From Megalobrama amblycephala (lineage: Eukaryota; Chordata; Actinopteri; Cypriniformes; Xenocyprididae): a DNA stretch of 64,000 bases. The notes beneath the pieces were generated by a model. The model made no database searches. It was given only the letters and a program-made list of their open reading frames with translations, and was not told the origin of the DNA. This document shows, piece by piece, positions 11,486 to 22,219 of the stretch. Numbering within the stretch: position 1 is the stretch's first letter; each line of letters begins with the position of its first letter. Position numbers and translations under genes: made by a program. The stretch lies in the NCBI RefSeq assembly GCF_018812025.1, contig NC_063045.1:49234691-49298690 (forward strand), given 5' to 3'.

Positions 11486-11576
11486 GTTTCTATAGATATC
11501 ACGATATATCGATATCGTGAATTCTTTTGGCCACGATAACCGTGGTGTGAAAAATCTGATTTCGTGACAGCCCTAG
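11486..11576. mobile_element. hAT-like terminus
   Basis: ATCACGATATATCGATATCG and CCACGATAACCGTGG are short palindromes next to a terminal GTGACAGCCCTA, the kind of end seen in fish hAT elements. No matching left end was found, so this is a fragment. Confidence 0.4.
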
Positions 11577-11673
11577 TGTGTAGTTATCATTTACCCACAA
11601 GGTGGCACAAAAAGCTCACATTCATGGCATAAAGAAGATATTTGCTGTCTGCTGAGATACTTTGGTCTGGAGA

Positions 11674-11676
<3 letters not shown>

Positions 11677-11754
<78 letters not shown>

Positions 11755-11766
11755 TACACACACACT
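11677..11766. repeat. (TA)n / (CA)n microsatellite
   Basis: About 75 bp of nearly pure TA repeats passes into CACACACATACACACACA. It abuts the left terminus of the Tc1-like fragment at 11767. Confidence 0.95.
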
Positions 11767-12427
11767 GATCAGGCATAACATTATGACCACTGACAGGTGA
11801 AGTAAATAACACTGATTATCTCTTCACAGCACCTGTTAGTTGGTGGGATATATTAGGCAGCAAGTGAACATTTTGTCCTCAAAGCAGGAAAAATGGGCAA
11901 GCGTAAAGATTTGAGCAAGTTTGACAAGGGCCAAATTGTGATGGCTAGACAACTGGGTTGGAGCATCTCCAAAACTGCAGCTCTTGTGGGGTGTTCCTGG
12001 TCTGCAGTGGTCAGTATCTATCAGAAGTGGTCCAAGGAAGAAACAGTGGTGAACCAGCGACAGGATGCACATTGTCAGAACACACACAGTGCATCGCAGT
12101 TTGTATAGCCGCAGACCAGTCAGGGTGCCCATGCAGACCCCTGTCCAGTGCCAACAGTGGGCACGTGAGCATCAGAACTGGACAACGACGCAATGGAAGA
12201 AGGTGGCCTGGTCTGATGAATCACGCTTTGTTTTACATCACGTGGATGGCCGGGTGTGTGTGCGTCGCTTACCTGGGGAACACATGGCACCAGGATGCAC
12301 TATGGGAAGAAGGCAAGCCGGTGGAGTCAGTGTGATGCTTTGGGCAATGTTCTGCTGGGAAACCTTGGGTCCTCTCTTTCACATCTTCTTGCACTTGAGT
12401 GGACAAATTCACACAAAATTAAGTTAA
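11767..12427 (+). pseudogene. Tc1-like transposon, 3'-truncated transposase
   Basis: The terminus ACTGATCAGGCATAACATTATGACC is followed at 11893 by a transposase start, [46 protein letters not shown], the paired-type helix-turn-helix of Tc1 transposases. A frameshift near 12060-12110 moves the frame. The catalytic core then reads QQWAREHQNW and VAWSDESRFVLHHVDGRVCVRR, with the first catalytic Asp in WSDES. Homology ends at about 12390, so the second Asp and the Glu of the DDE triad and the right inverted repeat are absent. It is inactive. The same family supplies the short element at 41593-42030. Confidence 0.88.
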
Positions 12428-12945
12428 AAAAATAATGAGTTTCCTAGTAAACATAGTCGGTTATGTCTTGAATGTAAATAGTTGAGAAAGATACACTTGT
12501 GTATCAGACAGTGTATTAAAGTGACAGAAGCCAAATGACAGCCTAATATTCCTGCTGCTATCTGTTTTTTGTTTTTTAAATCACTCACTGCTCCTGACTA
12601 AATTACTTTTGTAACTTCAATAAGGATTAATTAATAAGGATGTTTAATTTATACAGTGAAGACTATGCAGTGTTATTTTACATGTGCTTACTTTATTACA
12701 TTTTTGTATCTAAAAACCTACTTGAAAACCTGAAAAGCTCTGTTTACTTCATTTGTATCTTTGTTATATTATATGTATGTTTTGCTTGTAATTTGATAAT
12801 TTGTTTTTATTTTACTACTAACTGTTTACTTGTCTTTAATAATGCTTTAAATTTAGATTAGTTAGGCTATAATTATCACAATTGTTAGTTAGGCTGTGGG
12901 ATCGAAATTGGAATAGAGAATTGTGAATTTTCACTGGTTTCAAAT
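12428..12945. other. AT-rich spacer, no gene seen
   Basis: No repeat ends and no coding frame with recognisable features. The 73-codon open stretch at 12640 is hydrophobic and T-rich, which is expected by chance here. Confidence 0.5.
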
Positions 12946-12946
12946 G

Positions 12947-12994
<48 letters not shown>
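12946..12994. repeat. (TA)n microsatellite
   Basis: TGTATGTATATA passes into pure TA repeats that end exactly at the CAGGGAGTGCAG terminus of the fold-back element. Confidence 0.95.
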
Positions 12995-12997
<3 letters not shown>

Positions 12998-14528
12998 GGA
13001 GTGCAGAATTATTAGGCAAGTTGATTTTCTGATCATATTTTTTTCCCAAGCTCATTTTACCAATTCCAATCCACATCAATCTTAATAACTACTATTAATA
13101 TTGTTTTTAATTATTTATAAGTGATATATAATTGTTCATGAAGGCTGGAAATGAAAAATGCCTTATATTCAGGTGTGCAGAATTATTAGGCAGGTCTTCT
13201 TTTACAGGCAAAATGAGCCAAAAAAGAGATTTAACTCAGACTGAAAAGTCAAAAATTATTAAATACTCATGAGAAGGACGCAATACTAATGCAATACTAG
13301 AAATTGCAAAGTTAAAGCATGACCAAGGGACAGCAAAATGCTCATTGGGTCAGCGGGGTCAGACAAAAACAGGTGGAAAAGAAAAGACACATGTTAACTG
13401 CAAAATAATTAAGAATTAAGGTGAAGAATTAAGTGTGAAACCATCAGGAACCCTTTAGTCTCCAGCGCCACCATTTTCCAGAGCTGCAACCTACCTGGAG
13501 TCTCCAGAAGTGCAAGGTGTTAGGATCTCAGAGACTTAGGTTAGCTAAAGAATCCTAAAAAATGACCCGCACTTGATAAGAATCACAAGCTGAAGTGTTA
13601 TAAAATACATGAAGACTGGGTTTTTATAGGCCTTATAAACAGACAGCTTGAGAGTGACTCCTGAAGGACCAGCACCACATCCTCTTGTACCACTGTTTGA
13701 AGAATTTATCCAGAATCTGGCAGTAAGGTGTTTGAGTTCACTTTTAGTCCATCTCTTATCCTGAAATGTCTGTCTTGCAGAGATGGACTAAAAATGATCT
13801 TCCAAAACTTACTGCCAGATTCTGGAAGATAAATTCTTCAAACAGTGGTACAAGAGGATGTGGTGCTGGTCCTTCAGGAGTCACTCTCAGGCTGTCTGTT
13901 TATAAGGCCTATAAAAACCCAGTCTTCATGTATTTTATAACACTTCAGCTTGTGATTCTTATCAAGTGCGGGTCATTTTTTAGGATTCTTTAGCTAACCT
14001 AAGTCTCTGAGATCCTGAGACCTTGCACTTCTGGAGACTCCAGGTAGGTTGCAGTTCTGGAAAATGGTGGCGCTGGAGACTAAAGGGTTCCTGATGGTTT
14101 CACACATAATTCTTAATTATTTTGCAGTTAACGTGTCTTTTCTTTTCCACCTGTTTTTGTCTGACCCCGCTGACCCAATGAGCATTTTGCTGTCCCTTGG
14201 TCATGCTTTAACTTTGCAATTTCTAGTATTGCATTAGTATTGCGTCCTTCTCATGAGTATTTAATAATTTTTGACTTTTCAGTCTGAGTTAAATCTCTTT
14301 TTTGGCTCATTTTGCCTGTAAAAGAAAACTTGCCTAATAATTCTGCACACCTGAATATAAGGCATTTTTCATTTCCAGCCTTCATGAACAATTATATATC
14401 ACTTATAAATGATTAAAAACAATATTAATAGTAGTTATTAAGATTGATGTGGATTGGAATTGGTAAAATGTGCTTGGGAAAAAAATATGATCAGAAAATC
14501 AACTTGCCTAATAATTCTGCACTCCCTG
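12995..14528. mobile_element. Fold-back Tc1/mariner element, two inverted transposase halves
   Basis: Left arm 12995-13756 and right arm 13779-14528 are near-perfect reverse complements around a 22-bp spacer (13757-13778), with TA at both outer borders. Each arm starts CAGGGAGTGCAGAATTATTA, repeats a second inner copy of the GTGCAGAATTATTAGGCA motif, and carries the start of a transposase (MSQKRDLTQTEKSKIIKY at 13212 on plus, mirrored near 14310 on minus). This is followed by decayed sequence with KTHVNCKI and NFFKQWYK-like pieces. I recognise these as a fish Tc1/mariner (IS630-type) family. The element is a head-to-head duplicate of one half, with no intact frame. Its transcript would form a hairpin of about 750 bp. 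Confidence 0.88.
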
Positions 14529-14591
14529 TATATATATGTAAAATAAAAAATATTTATAGCCAGTAAATTTTCTTAAGTCTTAATTTTCTTA

Positions 14592-15344
14592 AAGGGTTAG
14601 TTCGCCCAAAAATGAAAATTCTGTCATTTATTACTTTTTTTACCTCATGCCGTTTCACACCCGTTAAGACATTAATCCTTCGTTAATCTTTGGAACACAA
14701 ATTAAGATATTTTTGTTGAAATCCGATGGCTCTGTGAGGCCTTCATAGGGAGCAATGACATTTCCTCTCTCAAGATCCATAAAGGTACTAAAAACATATT
14801 TAAATCGGTTCATGTGAGTACAGTGGTTCAATATTAATATTATAAAGTGACGAGAATATTTTTGGTGCGCCAAAAACCCCAAAATAACGACTTATTTAGT
14901 GATGGCCGATTTCAAAACAATGCTTCAGGAAGATTCGGAGCACAAATCAGTGTATCGAATCATGATTCAGATCGCGTGTTAAACTGCCAACGGCTGAAAT
15001 AACGTGACTTTGGCACTCCGAACAGCAGATTCGACACACTGATTCATTATGCTCCGATGCTTCCTGAAGCAGTGATGGGCCATCACTAAATAAGTCATTA
15101 CTTGTCATTTTTTTGGTGCACCAAAAATATTCTCATCGCTTTATAATATTAATATTGAACCACTGTACTCACATGAACTGATTTAGATGTTTTTAGTACC
15201 TTTATGGATCTTGAGAGAGGAAATGTCTTAATATATCTTAAAATAATCTAATCTATCTTAATATGTGTTCCGAAGATTAACGAAGGTCTTACGGGTGTGG
15301 AACAACATGACAGAATTTTCATTTTTGGGTGAACTAACCATTTA
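14592..15344. mobile_element. Palindromic MITE (AAGGGTTAGTTC family)
   Basis: It begins AAAGGGTTAGTTCGCCCAAA and ends in GGGTGAACTAACCATTTA. Both halves mirror each other through GACGAGAATATTTTTGGTGCGCC and the ATGCTTCAGGAAG / CTTCCTGAAGCA segments. It resembles the palindromic Angel-type MITEs described from teleosts. Related copies lie at 33709, 46539, 55786 and 57498, and variants at 22996 and 37469. Confidence 0.8.
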
Positions 15345-16070
15345 AGGTGTGGAATAAAGTTTTAGTCCCTGTCTATCAGGGAAGAACAATTCAGCCAAAC
15401 TTCATTCCATATTTATCTTCTGGCAAAACACAGTCCTCACTCCCCAAACCCCAAAGGTCAGCCCAGTTTCATGACACCAATGATTCAAAACATGATCCTT
15501 CATGACGTGTTGGACCCTACAGGCTTTAACACTGATTCTATGACTATAAAATAATGAAACCACAAGCATCTGCTTGATAACTGAGAAACGTGTCATACTG
15601 AGCCAGGAATATTCTTAGCAGATGTCACATAATTTAACAGAGGAATAATCAAGGTAATCGTGTGATCATCTGAAATACAAACCAAAATAACATTCAGATT
15701 TTTGCAAATATTTGAATATCACAGAATGTGTAAATAATTTAAGGAAAATCTTAGTAACTAAATTAGTAATTGGTAACTAAATACTGTTCTACAAATTATG
15801 TAATTTTGAATGTAGTTTTACAAAAAACAATATTTATAAATTATTTTATAATTTACAATAATTTATAATGTCATAAGTGAACTGTGTTTAAAAAATGTTA
15901 TATTATCATTATTATATTGTATTATATTTCTAAATGTTGCAGAGAATAATTTTAACTTCAAGTAAATATTTAAACATTTTTCAGCAAATCAAAGCCATTT
16001 TTATCAAGGTAATATCATGTGTAAAAGGCAGATATTCTTTTGTAAACAGATGTTTGCTGTATGTTTCAGT
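15345..16070. other. Upstream region of the olfactory receptor gene
   Basis: AT-rich, with no other gene. Just before the receptor ATG, 16052-16069 reads TTTGCTGTATGTTTCAG, a plausible 3' splice site, suggesting a spliced 5' untranslated exon further upstream. The sequence GCCAAACTTCATTCC.TA.TTATCTTCTGGC at 15394 recurs at 21090, indicating an old shared repeat. Confidence 0.4.
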
Positions 16071-17060
16071 ATGTCACAGGCAAATGAATCTGCAGCTTCT
16101 GTAGTAACCGAGTTTTTCATTGTGGGATTCCCTGGACTCCTGCCCAAATACTACAGCCTGATGGCAGTGCTTTTGTTCTGCATCTACATCGCTGTAATCA
16201 CCGGCAACTCTCTCATTGTGGTCCTGTTTGTGATTGAACGCAGCCTCCATAAGCCTATGTATATTATCTTGCTGAGTTTGTCCTTTTCTGATATAGGTTT
16301 TTGCACAGTTGCTCTGCCTAAAGTCATTTCTCGCTACTGGTTTAATGACGGTTATATTGCATTCTACGTTTGTTTGTTTCAAAGGCAGCTGATTCACTAT
16401 TTTGGGACCCTAAACTCTCTTATTATGATGATCATGGCTCTAGATCGGTACTTGGCGATCTGTTACCCACTAAGATACCCTGTTTTAATGACTAACCGCA
16501 CTATGAGACTTCTAATAGGGTTTTCCTGGGTTACTGCAATGATTGCCCCAACCATCAACACAATGCAAACAGTGACACTGCCGTTCTGTGGGCCAAATAT
16601 GATCGCTCAATGCTTCTGTGACTCTCAGTCTATGAACCAGCTCGCCTGTGCTGATGTCAGCCTCCAGAATCGCATTTCCTACGGTGTAGCAATGTTTGTG
16701 CTTCTCGTGCCATTCTCTTTCATCATCTTTTCCTATGCAAGTATCCTGGTGTCTGTGCTTCGAATAGCAAATGCACAGGGTCGTATGAAAGCCTTTTCTA
16801 CCTGTGCCACACAGCTGACTATCATTATCATCTATTATGTGCCACGTTTCGTGGTTTACTCCGGTTCTAACATCCCGAACATTCAGATGAACAGCAGTCA
16901 GAAGATCGCCCTGGTCATGTTCTACAGTCTGCTTCCACCACTAGTGAACCCCTTTATTTACTGCATCAGGTTTAAAGAAATCAGACAGTTCTTTTTCAAA
17001 TGGTGTGTCCAGAGAAACAGAATGAGTCTAAAGGTAAATAGGTTAACTATTTCTAAATGA
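16071..17060 (+). CDS. Olfactory (odorant) receptor, intact, 329 aa
   Basis: This is a seven-helix G-protein-coupled receptor of the odorant receptor family, expected in the plasma membrane of olfactory neurons. It shows an N-glycosylation site at Asn5 (NES), TM1 with GN (45-46), LHKPMY (59-64), the ECL1 cysteine C101, MALDRYLAIC at the end of TM3 (122-131), ECL2 cysteines C173, C181, C183 and C193, KAFSTC before TM6 (240-245), and PPLVNPFIYCIR in TM7 (289-300). Length and the single coding exon are usual. The ATG at 16071 is preferred over the in-frame ATG at 16017 because the extra 18 residues are not receptor-like and a splice-acceptor-like CAG ends at 16069. The ligand is unknown. A truncated duplicate lies at 7500-7899. 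Confidence 0.96.
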   Translation: MSQANESAASVVTEFFIVGFPGLLPKYYSLMAVLLFCIYIAVITGNSLIVVLFVIERSLHKPMYIILLSLSFSDIGFCTVALPKVISRYWFNDGYIAFYVCLFQRQLIHYFGTLNSLIMMIMALDRYLAICYPLRYPVLMTNRTMRLLIGFSWVTAMIAPTINTMQTVTLPFCGPNMIAQCFCDSQSMNQLACADVSLQNRISYGVAMFVLLVPFSFIIFSYASILVSVLRIANAQGRMKAFSTCATQLTIIIIYYVPRFVVYSGSNIPNIQMNSSQKIALVMFYSLLPPLVNPFIYCIRFKEIRQFFFKWCVQRNRMSLKVNRLTISK

Positions 17061-18687
17061 GATTATCTGCCTATCCCTGTTCTGATGTATCTTATTACAT
17101 GAAACTAGCATATTATTGTTATATTGTTATGTATTTACAATATTTGTTAATATAATTGTCATTTTCTATTTCTAAATTGTATTATAATAAATGTGGAAGG
17201 TAATTTATCACTCACAACTCAATAGACAAGCTCTTCTCTCTTTCACCAACACAATAAACCACAGTAGGCCTTAGGGTATTAGCCCTCAATGATAATTAAA
17301 AAAAAAAAAAAAAAAAGAACTGCTCAGAAGATTGAACAAAGAAACATATATATGTACATATATATGGAAATTTGCATATCCTGCTGTCCATGCTAAACTC
17401 CATGTAAAACTATTTTTTTATAATTATGTTTTTTTTTTTTTTACCTCGTTAATTAAAAGACTGCATTAAATATTTGTGATTTTTACAATCATGGAAAGTA
17501 TATTATTTATAATGTAGTATAAATTAATAAAAAAGTGACCACCATCGATTCATAACAAAGCTTTAAAATGAAAGCTCTTCCCTACGTGATTAAACAATAT
17601 TGTTCTTATTTTAGTGAGATTGCTATTAATAATCTGTTTTTAGGTAACATTAACGTTAACAAAGGTCTTACAAGACAGGGTGGAGGTTACTGGTTTTCAT
17701 TAGTGTTTCTCACAAATTAATAGTAGGCTACCTGTCGTGTTTTGTTTTGCTGAAAGAAATTAAAATGATTAAAACCTGAACAAACTGTCAAAATTTCAAA
17801 GAAATCTCAAATCTCATTTGAAATCTCAGTAAGTTACCTGCTGAATAGAGAAAAAAGTTGATTCTTACTTCTGTTCTGTTGAAGGCCGTGCTTGTGTGCT
17901 CGTGAGGTTCCCATAGTGCCCGTGGTTTAAACTTGATCCTTGCCAAAGATGTCATAAAAAATAACTTAATGGTATTAATAACCGTATGGTATTTTGGCCA
18001 ACTGGATACCATATTAAAGTGTTGTTAGCCTCTTGTGATTAAATTCATGATTTGTATTGCGTGTCTTGATGTATATTTCTCGGCACTACATTAAAATAAA
18101 GTCCTTAAAAAGTGTTTTGTATGAGACCAAAAATGAGTTTCCACTAGAGGGCGCATGGCGGATGAACCATCCGAATCCTTCATTTAGTCTCATTCATATA
18201 TATAGGCGTTTTTTTTTCGCCTTATTTGGGATATTTCTACACGAAGACACAATTACAATGAACAATATGAGCATTAATTATTACTTTTAAATAGATACAG
18301 TAAAAAAATTTTTTTTAAAAATGATGTGATGTGATTTTAATCTGAATGTAATTAACATTTTACCCACAAGATGGCGCAAAAAGCTTACAATAAAAAATAT
18401 ATTTGACATTCATGGCCTAACGGGGCTGTTCACAACAAAACTAATGTTTTTATTAATAAAATATAAAAGTCAAGATAACATTAATGACTAATAGTACTCA
18501 TACATTTATAAGTACACTATTTTTTTATGTTTTGAAAGAACTATCTTTTGTATGGAAGCCAAGACTGCCTTTATTTGATCAAAACCATTCACTAAAACAG
18601 AATTACAATTTGAAATGTTGTGTTTGTTTGTGTGTTTGTTTTCTTATAGAACAATATATATGTATATATAAGAATGTTTTAACATAT
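17061..18687. other. AT-rich 3' flank, no gene seen
   Basis: The first 100 bases match the flank of the truncated receptor copy. A20-like and T-rich runs occur at 17298-17316 and 17430-17442. At 18361-18415 TTTTACCCACAAGATGGCGC... resembles 11590-11630, so a short repeat is shared. No coding evidence. Confidence 0.5.
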
Positions 18688-18688
18688 A

Positions 18689-18742
<54 letters not shown>
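18688..18742. repeat. (TA)n microsatellite
   Basis: Pure AT/TA repeats, ending at the MITE terminus. Confidence 0.95.
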
Positions 18743-18744
<2 letters not shown>

Positions 18745-19647
18745 CCGCTCAAAAGTTTGGGATCGGTAAGATTTTTAATGTTTTTAAAAGAAGTTTTGTC
18801 TGCTCACCAAGGCTTAATTTATTTAATTAAAAATACAGTAAAACAGTAATATTGTGAAAAATTATTACAATTTAAAATAACTGTTTTCTATTTGAATATA
18901 TTTTACAAAGTAATTTATTCTAGTGTTGGCAAAGCTGAATTTTCAGCATCATTACTACAGTCTTCAGTGTCACATGATCCTTCAGAAATCATTCTAATAT
19001 GATGATTAGTTCCTCAATAAATATTTGTTATTATTATCAATGTTGAAAACAGTTGTGTACTCTTTTTTTTTCAGGATTCCTTGATTAATAGAAAGTTCAA
19101 AAGAACAGCATTTATCTGAAATACAAAGCTTCTGTAGCATTATACACTACCGTTCAAAAGTTTGGGGTCAGTAAGAATTTTTATTTGTTTGAAAAGAAAT
19201 TAATACTTTTATTCAGCAAGGATGCATTAAATCAATCAAAAGTGACAGTAAAGACATTTATAATGTTACAAAAGATTAGATTTCAAATAAACACTGTTCT
19301 TTTGAACTTTCTATTAATCAAAGAATCCTGAAAAAAAATATTGTACACAAATATTTTGTACAATTGTAAACAATAAATGTTTCTTGAGCAGCAAATTGAC
19401 ATATTAGAATGATTTCTGAAGGATCATGTGACACTGAAGATTAACGATGCTGAAAATTCAGCTTTGCCAACACAAGAATAAATTACATTTTAAAATATTT
19501 TCAAATAGAAAATATTATTAGATTAGATATTTCACAATATTACTGTTTTTACTGTATTTTTAATTAAGTAAATGCACCCTTGGTGAGCAGACGAAACTTC
19601 TTTTAAAAACATTACAAATCGTACCGACCCCAAACTTTTGAGCGGTA
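18743..19647. mobile_element. Two facing MITE copies (ACCGTTCAAAAGTTTGGGG family)
   Basis: It starts TACCGCTCAAAAGTTTGGG and ends CCCAAACTTTTGAGCGGTA, so the whole block is an inverted repeat. Inside, at 19145, a second left end TACACTACCGTTCAAAAG starts. The left copy (18743-19144, minus) is cut before its other end, and the right copy (19145-19647, plus) is nearly complete. Markers such as CACATGATCCTTCAGAAATC and its reverse complement appear once per half. The family is common in fish. Further copies lie at 28086, 30840, 38706 and 54551. Confidence 0.8.
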
Positions 19648-20490
19648 GTGTATATATGTATGTGAATGTTAAAATTACGTTAGGTTCCTGTGACGGGTAG
19701 ATTTATGTATAGTGTAGGGAAGGGCCATACTATAGTGACTTTTAAGATTTTGTCAAACATATGACTTTTAAGATGTCCTTTAGTCAGACCCCACAATGTC
19801 GTAAATTCCTCATCTTACTATCTTAATGGGGTCATTTGGACCCCACAAAGTAATATAAACAAGGATGTGTGTGTAAGTGTAATTTATTCCTGTGATGGCA
19901 AAGCTGAATTTTACTTAAAGACCACAGTACAGTGTACATATTAGGACTTCCTGAGACCTGAAGCCTTTTAGTCTGAGGCATGACGCCTTTTCGTTGTATG
20001 ACTGAGGTGTGAGGAAGTCCTAAAATGTACACCGTACTGCAGACCTTTAAATGGTGTTGTGTGTGTCTGTGCTTGTTTATATGATTTATGAGGACACAAA
20101 TTTGTATAATGACATGGGTATAACACTGGTATTACAATGTAAAAGTGTATTATGATTACATTTGTTGAGTCCTCATACTTAAAATGGCTTAAACACATAA
20201 AAATGTAAATAAAAAAATGCAGTTTTCTGATTTTTTTTAGGGTAAAGAATATTACACCTATGGAATGTCTTCATAATGACAGGTGCACCAATATGTGTGT
20301 GTTTAAATAATTGAGATTAATTAAATGCTTTTTGGAACACAATATAGTGTTGTATAGAGCAAGAATTAGTGTTTTTAATTATATAGCGCTACAATCCAAA
20401 CACAGTTATGATTTCGACTCGTTATATGAATTTATCACCCTCTCAAATTCATCATAAACTATCTGAAGGTGAACACATCAAGCAACAAGC
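19648..20490. repeat. Repeat mosaic including a TTAA-flanked small inverted repeat
   Basis: 19914-20051 is a small palindromic unit (TTAAAGACCACAGTAC ... GTACTGCAGACCTTTAA) with mirrored AGGACTTCCT / AGGAAGTCCT, inserted in a repeat with GT-rich parts. That repeat (TTTATGAGGACACAAATTTG, then CCTATGGAATGTCTTC) has a relative at 51775-52005. No gene. Confidence 0.5.
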
Positions 20491-22166
20491 ATTTGACTTC
20501 AATATTCTGGATTCTTTATTCAGTTTATAGATGTATTTCCATTTGTAGTTTAGAGAATGAGAAGCATTAGTTTTATTTACAATTATATTTTTAAAAACTT
20601 CAGCTCTGTACAGATTTGAACCCTGATAAGGACCAATATTTTTCAGACCTAGTGCGGTGTTAAAATGCAGAAAGCAAAAACCACATGAACAGAAAAAGAC
20701 AATGGAAGAAAAAAAGATATCAAATTATGAACATTTGAAGAAAAAACAAGAAACACAGTACAGTAATTTCTTCACCATTAGAGAGGGGTTTGCTGCTGTT
20801 AAAGTACATGACATTGTCAGCATCTCACTGCTCCAAATGCTAATGTGCTAACTGTTTTTAGACTATCATACACTAGACACCAATATATATCAACAATCTA
20901 TAGTTATGTTCTCTATAAGATTCATATTAAATATACTCTACACATATGTAACCTTCGAATACAATTCCCATTTGGAAAAAATATTAAAAAGGGATGAGGA
21001 GAAAGAAAAATTACACAGATTTAGAAATGAAACAGCACATGTTTCTGTATTGTGCAAACAAATTTTATATCTAACAGGGAGGAAACCAAGCCAAACTTCA
21101 TTCCGTAGTTATCTTCTGGCTCCAAACGCAAGCATTAATTTACACCACTACACTTAGAAAATAAAGGGATAAATCTTACCCTTCCTGAAAGAGAGCAGCT
21201 CAGAACTATCTAAAGAGGGCAGACGCAACACTGTTTGACTGTCAAAACACAGCCGCAAATGTCACTGTTACTCATTATGCATTATTTAGACTTTCCATGA
21301 ACTTCTGGAGATCTACCTTCCTGCAAAGTCCCAACTCCTGCGCTCCAAACACACCCGAACCGGCTAATCGAGCACCGGAACTTGTTAAAGCAGGACGCTG
21401 GATCTCCAGGACCAGAATGGGGCATTTAAAACACATGGAAACGTATAATAAACAATTCTAAAACGTTCATCAGGCACATCAATACTTGTTCTCCTGCGCT
21501 GAACTACATGTGGCGATTAGTATTTCATCAGGAGGGCGCGTGAAGCGGAGGTTAAACCGCCAGTGAAGCGTGTGCTATTATTTCAGACGTAGGTGACGGC
21601 ATGCCTTCCCGCCTCCGCACCGGATCCGAGCCAAGCCTGGTGAGCACGTGGTGCGTCGTTAAATGTGAAAAGTTCATCAGACCCTGTGTAAATTCATTTC
21701 CCCCTCACACGTCTCCCTCCTGAGAGGAAGAATCAAGGGCAAGTCTCTTCTTCCACACTGAATCATTCATGTTTGCCATGTGCAATAAAAAACGGGCCTC
21801 CTCCTTGTGCAAACCGGTAGAAGGGGAAGGAGTGCTTGTCTGTGTGTGAGTGTGTGCATGATGAAACGAGTTACAGGTCTGCTGGGTGTGCATGAAGGTA
21901 GAATGATGAGAAAAGATGTGTGTGGGGGTGACGGCAGGATGCGTTTTATTATCTGCTGCTCTCGAGGTTGGATTTTCTTGACGTCTTTTGGCTTAAATAC
22001 GCACTATGCGTTCTCCGAGCCTGGTCTCGTTCTCTCTCGGGTGTGATTTTTTTTTCTTTCCAGGTGAAGTGAAGCTCTCGTTCCGGTCAGGTGTGAGTAG
22101 TTGTGTTTAAGCAGCATGGGCGAAGGGTGATGGGACACACTCATTCTGAGGGATGAAGGGATGTAT
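20491..22166 (-). other. Probable ubl3 3' untranslated region
   Basis: Directly downstream of the ubl3 stop codon on the minus strand. Candidate poly(A) signals read on the minus strand are at about 21945 (AATAAAAC), 20573 (AAATAAAAC) and 20516 (AATAAAG). The stretch 21200-22100 is GC-richer and freer of repeats than the surroundings, as expected for a long UTR. The true end cannot be fixed without transcripts. Confidence 0.45.
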
Positions 22167-22219
22167 TTACAGGATCACACAACAGTTGCTCTCTCCAGTC
22201 TTTTCCCGGTTCCTTTGAC
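22167..22219 (-). CDS. ubl3: ubl3 coding exon 5 with prenylation box
   Basis: The acceptor TTTCGTTTCAG precedes GTCAAAGG. It encodes GQRNREKTGESNCCVIL and a TAA stop at 22169-22167. The last four residues form a CAAX box ending in Leu. Confidence 0.97.
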
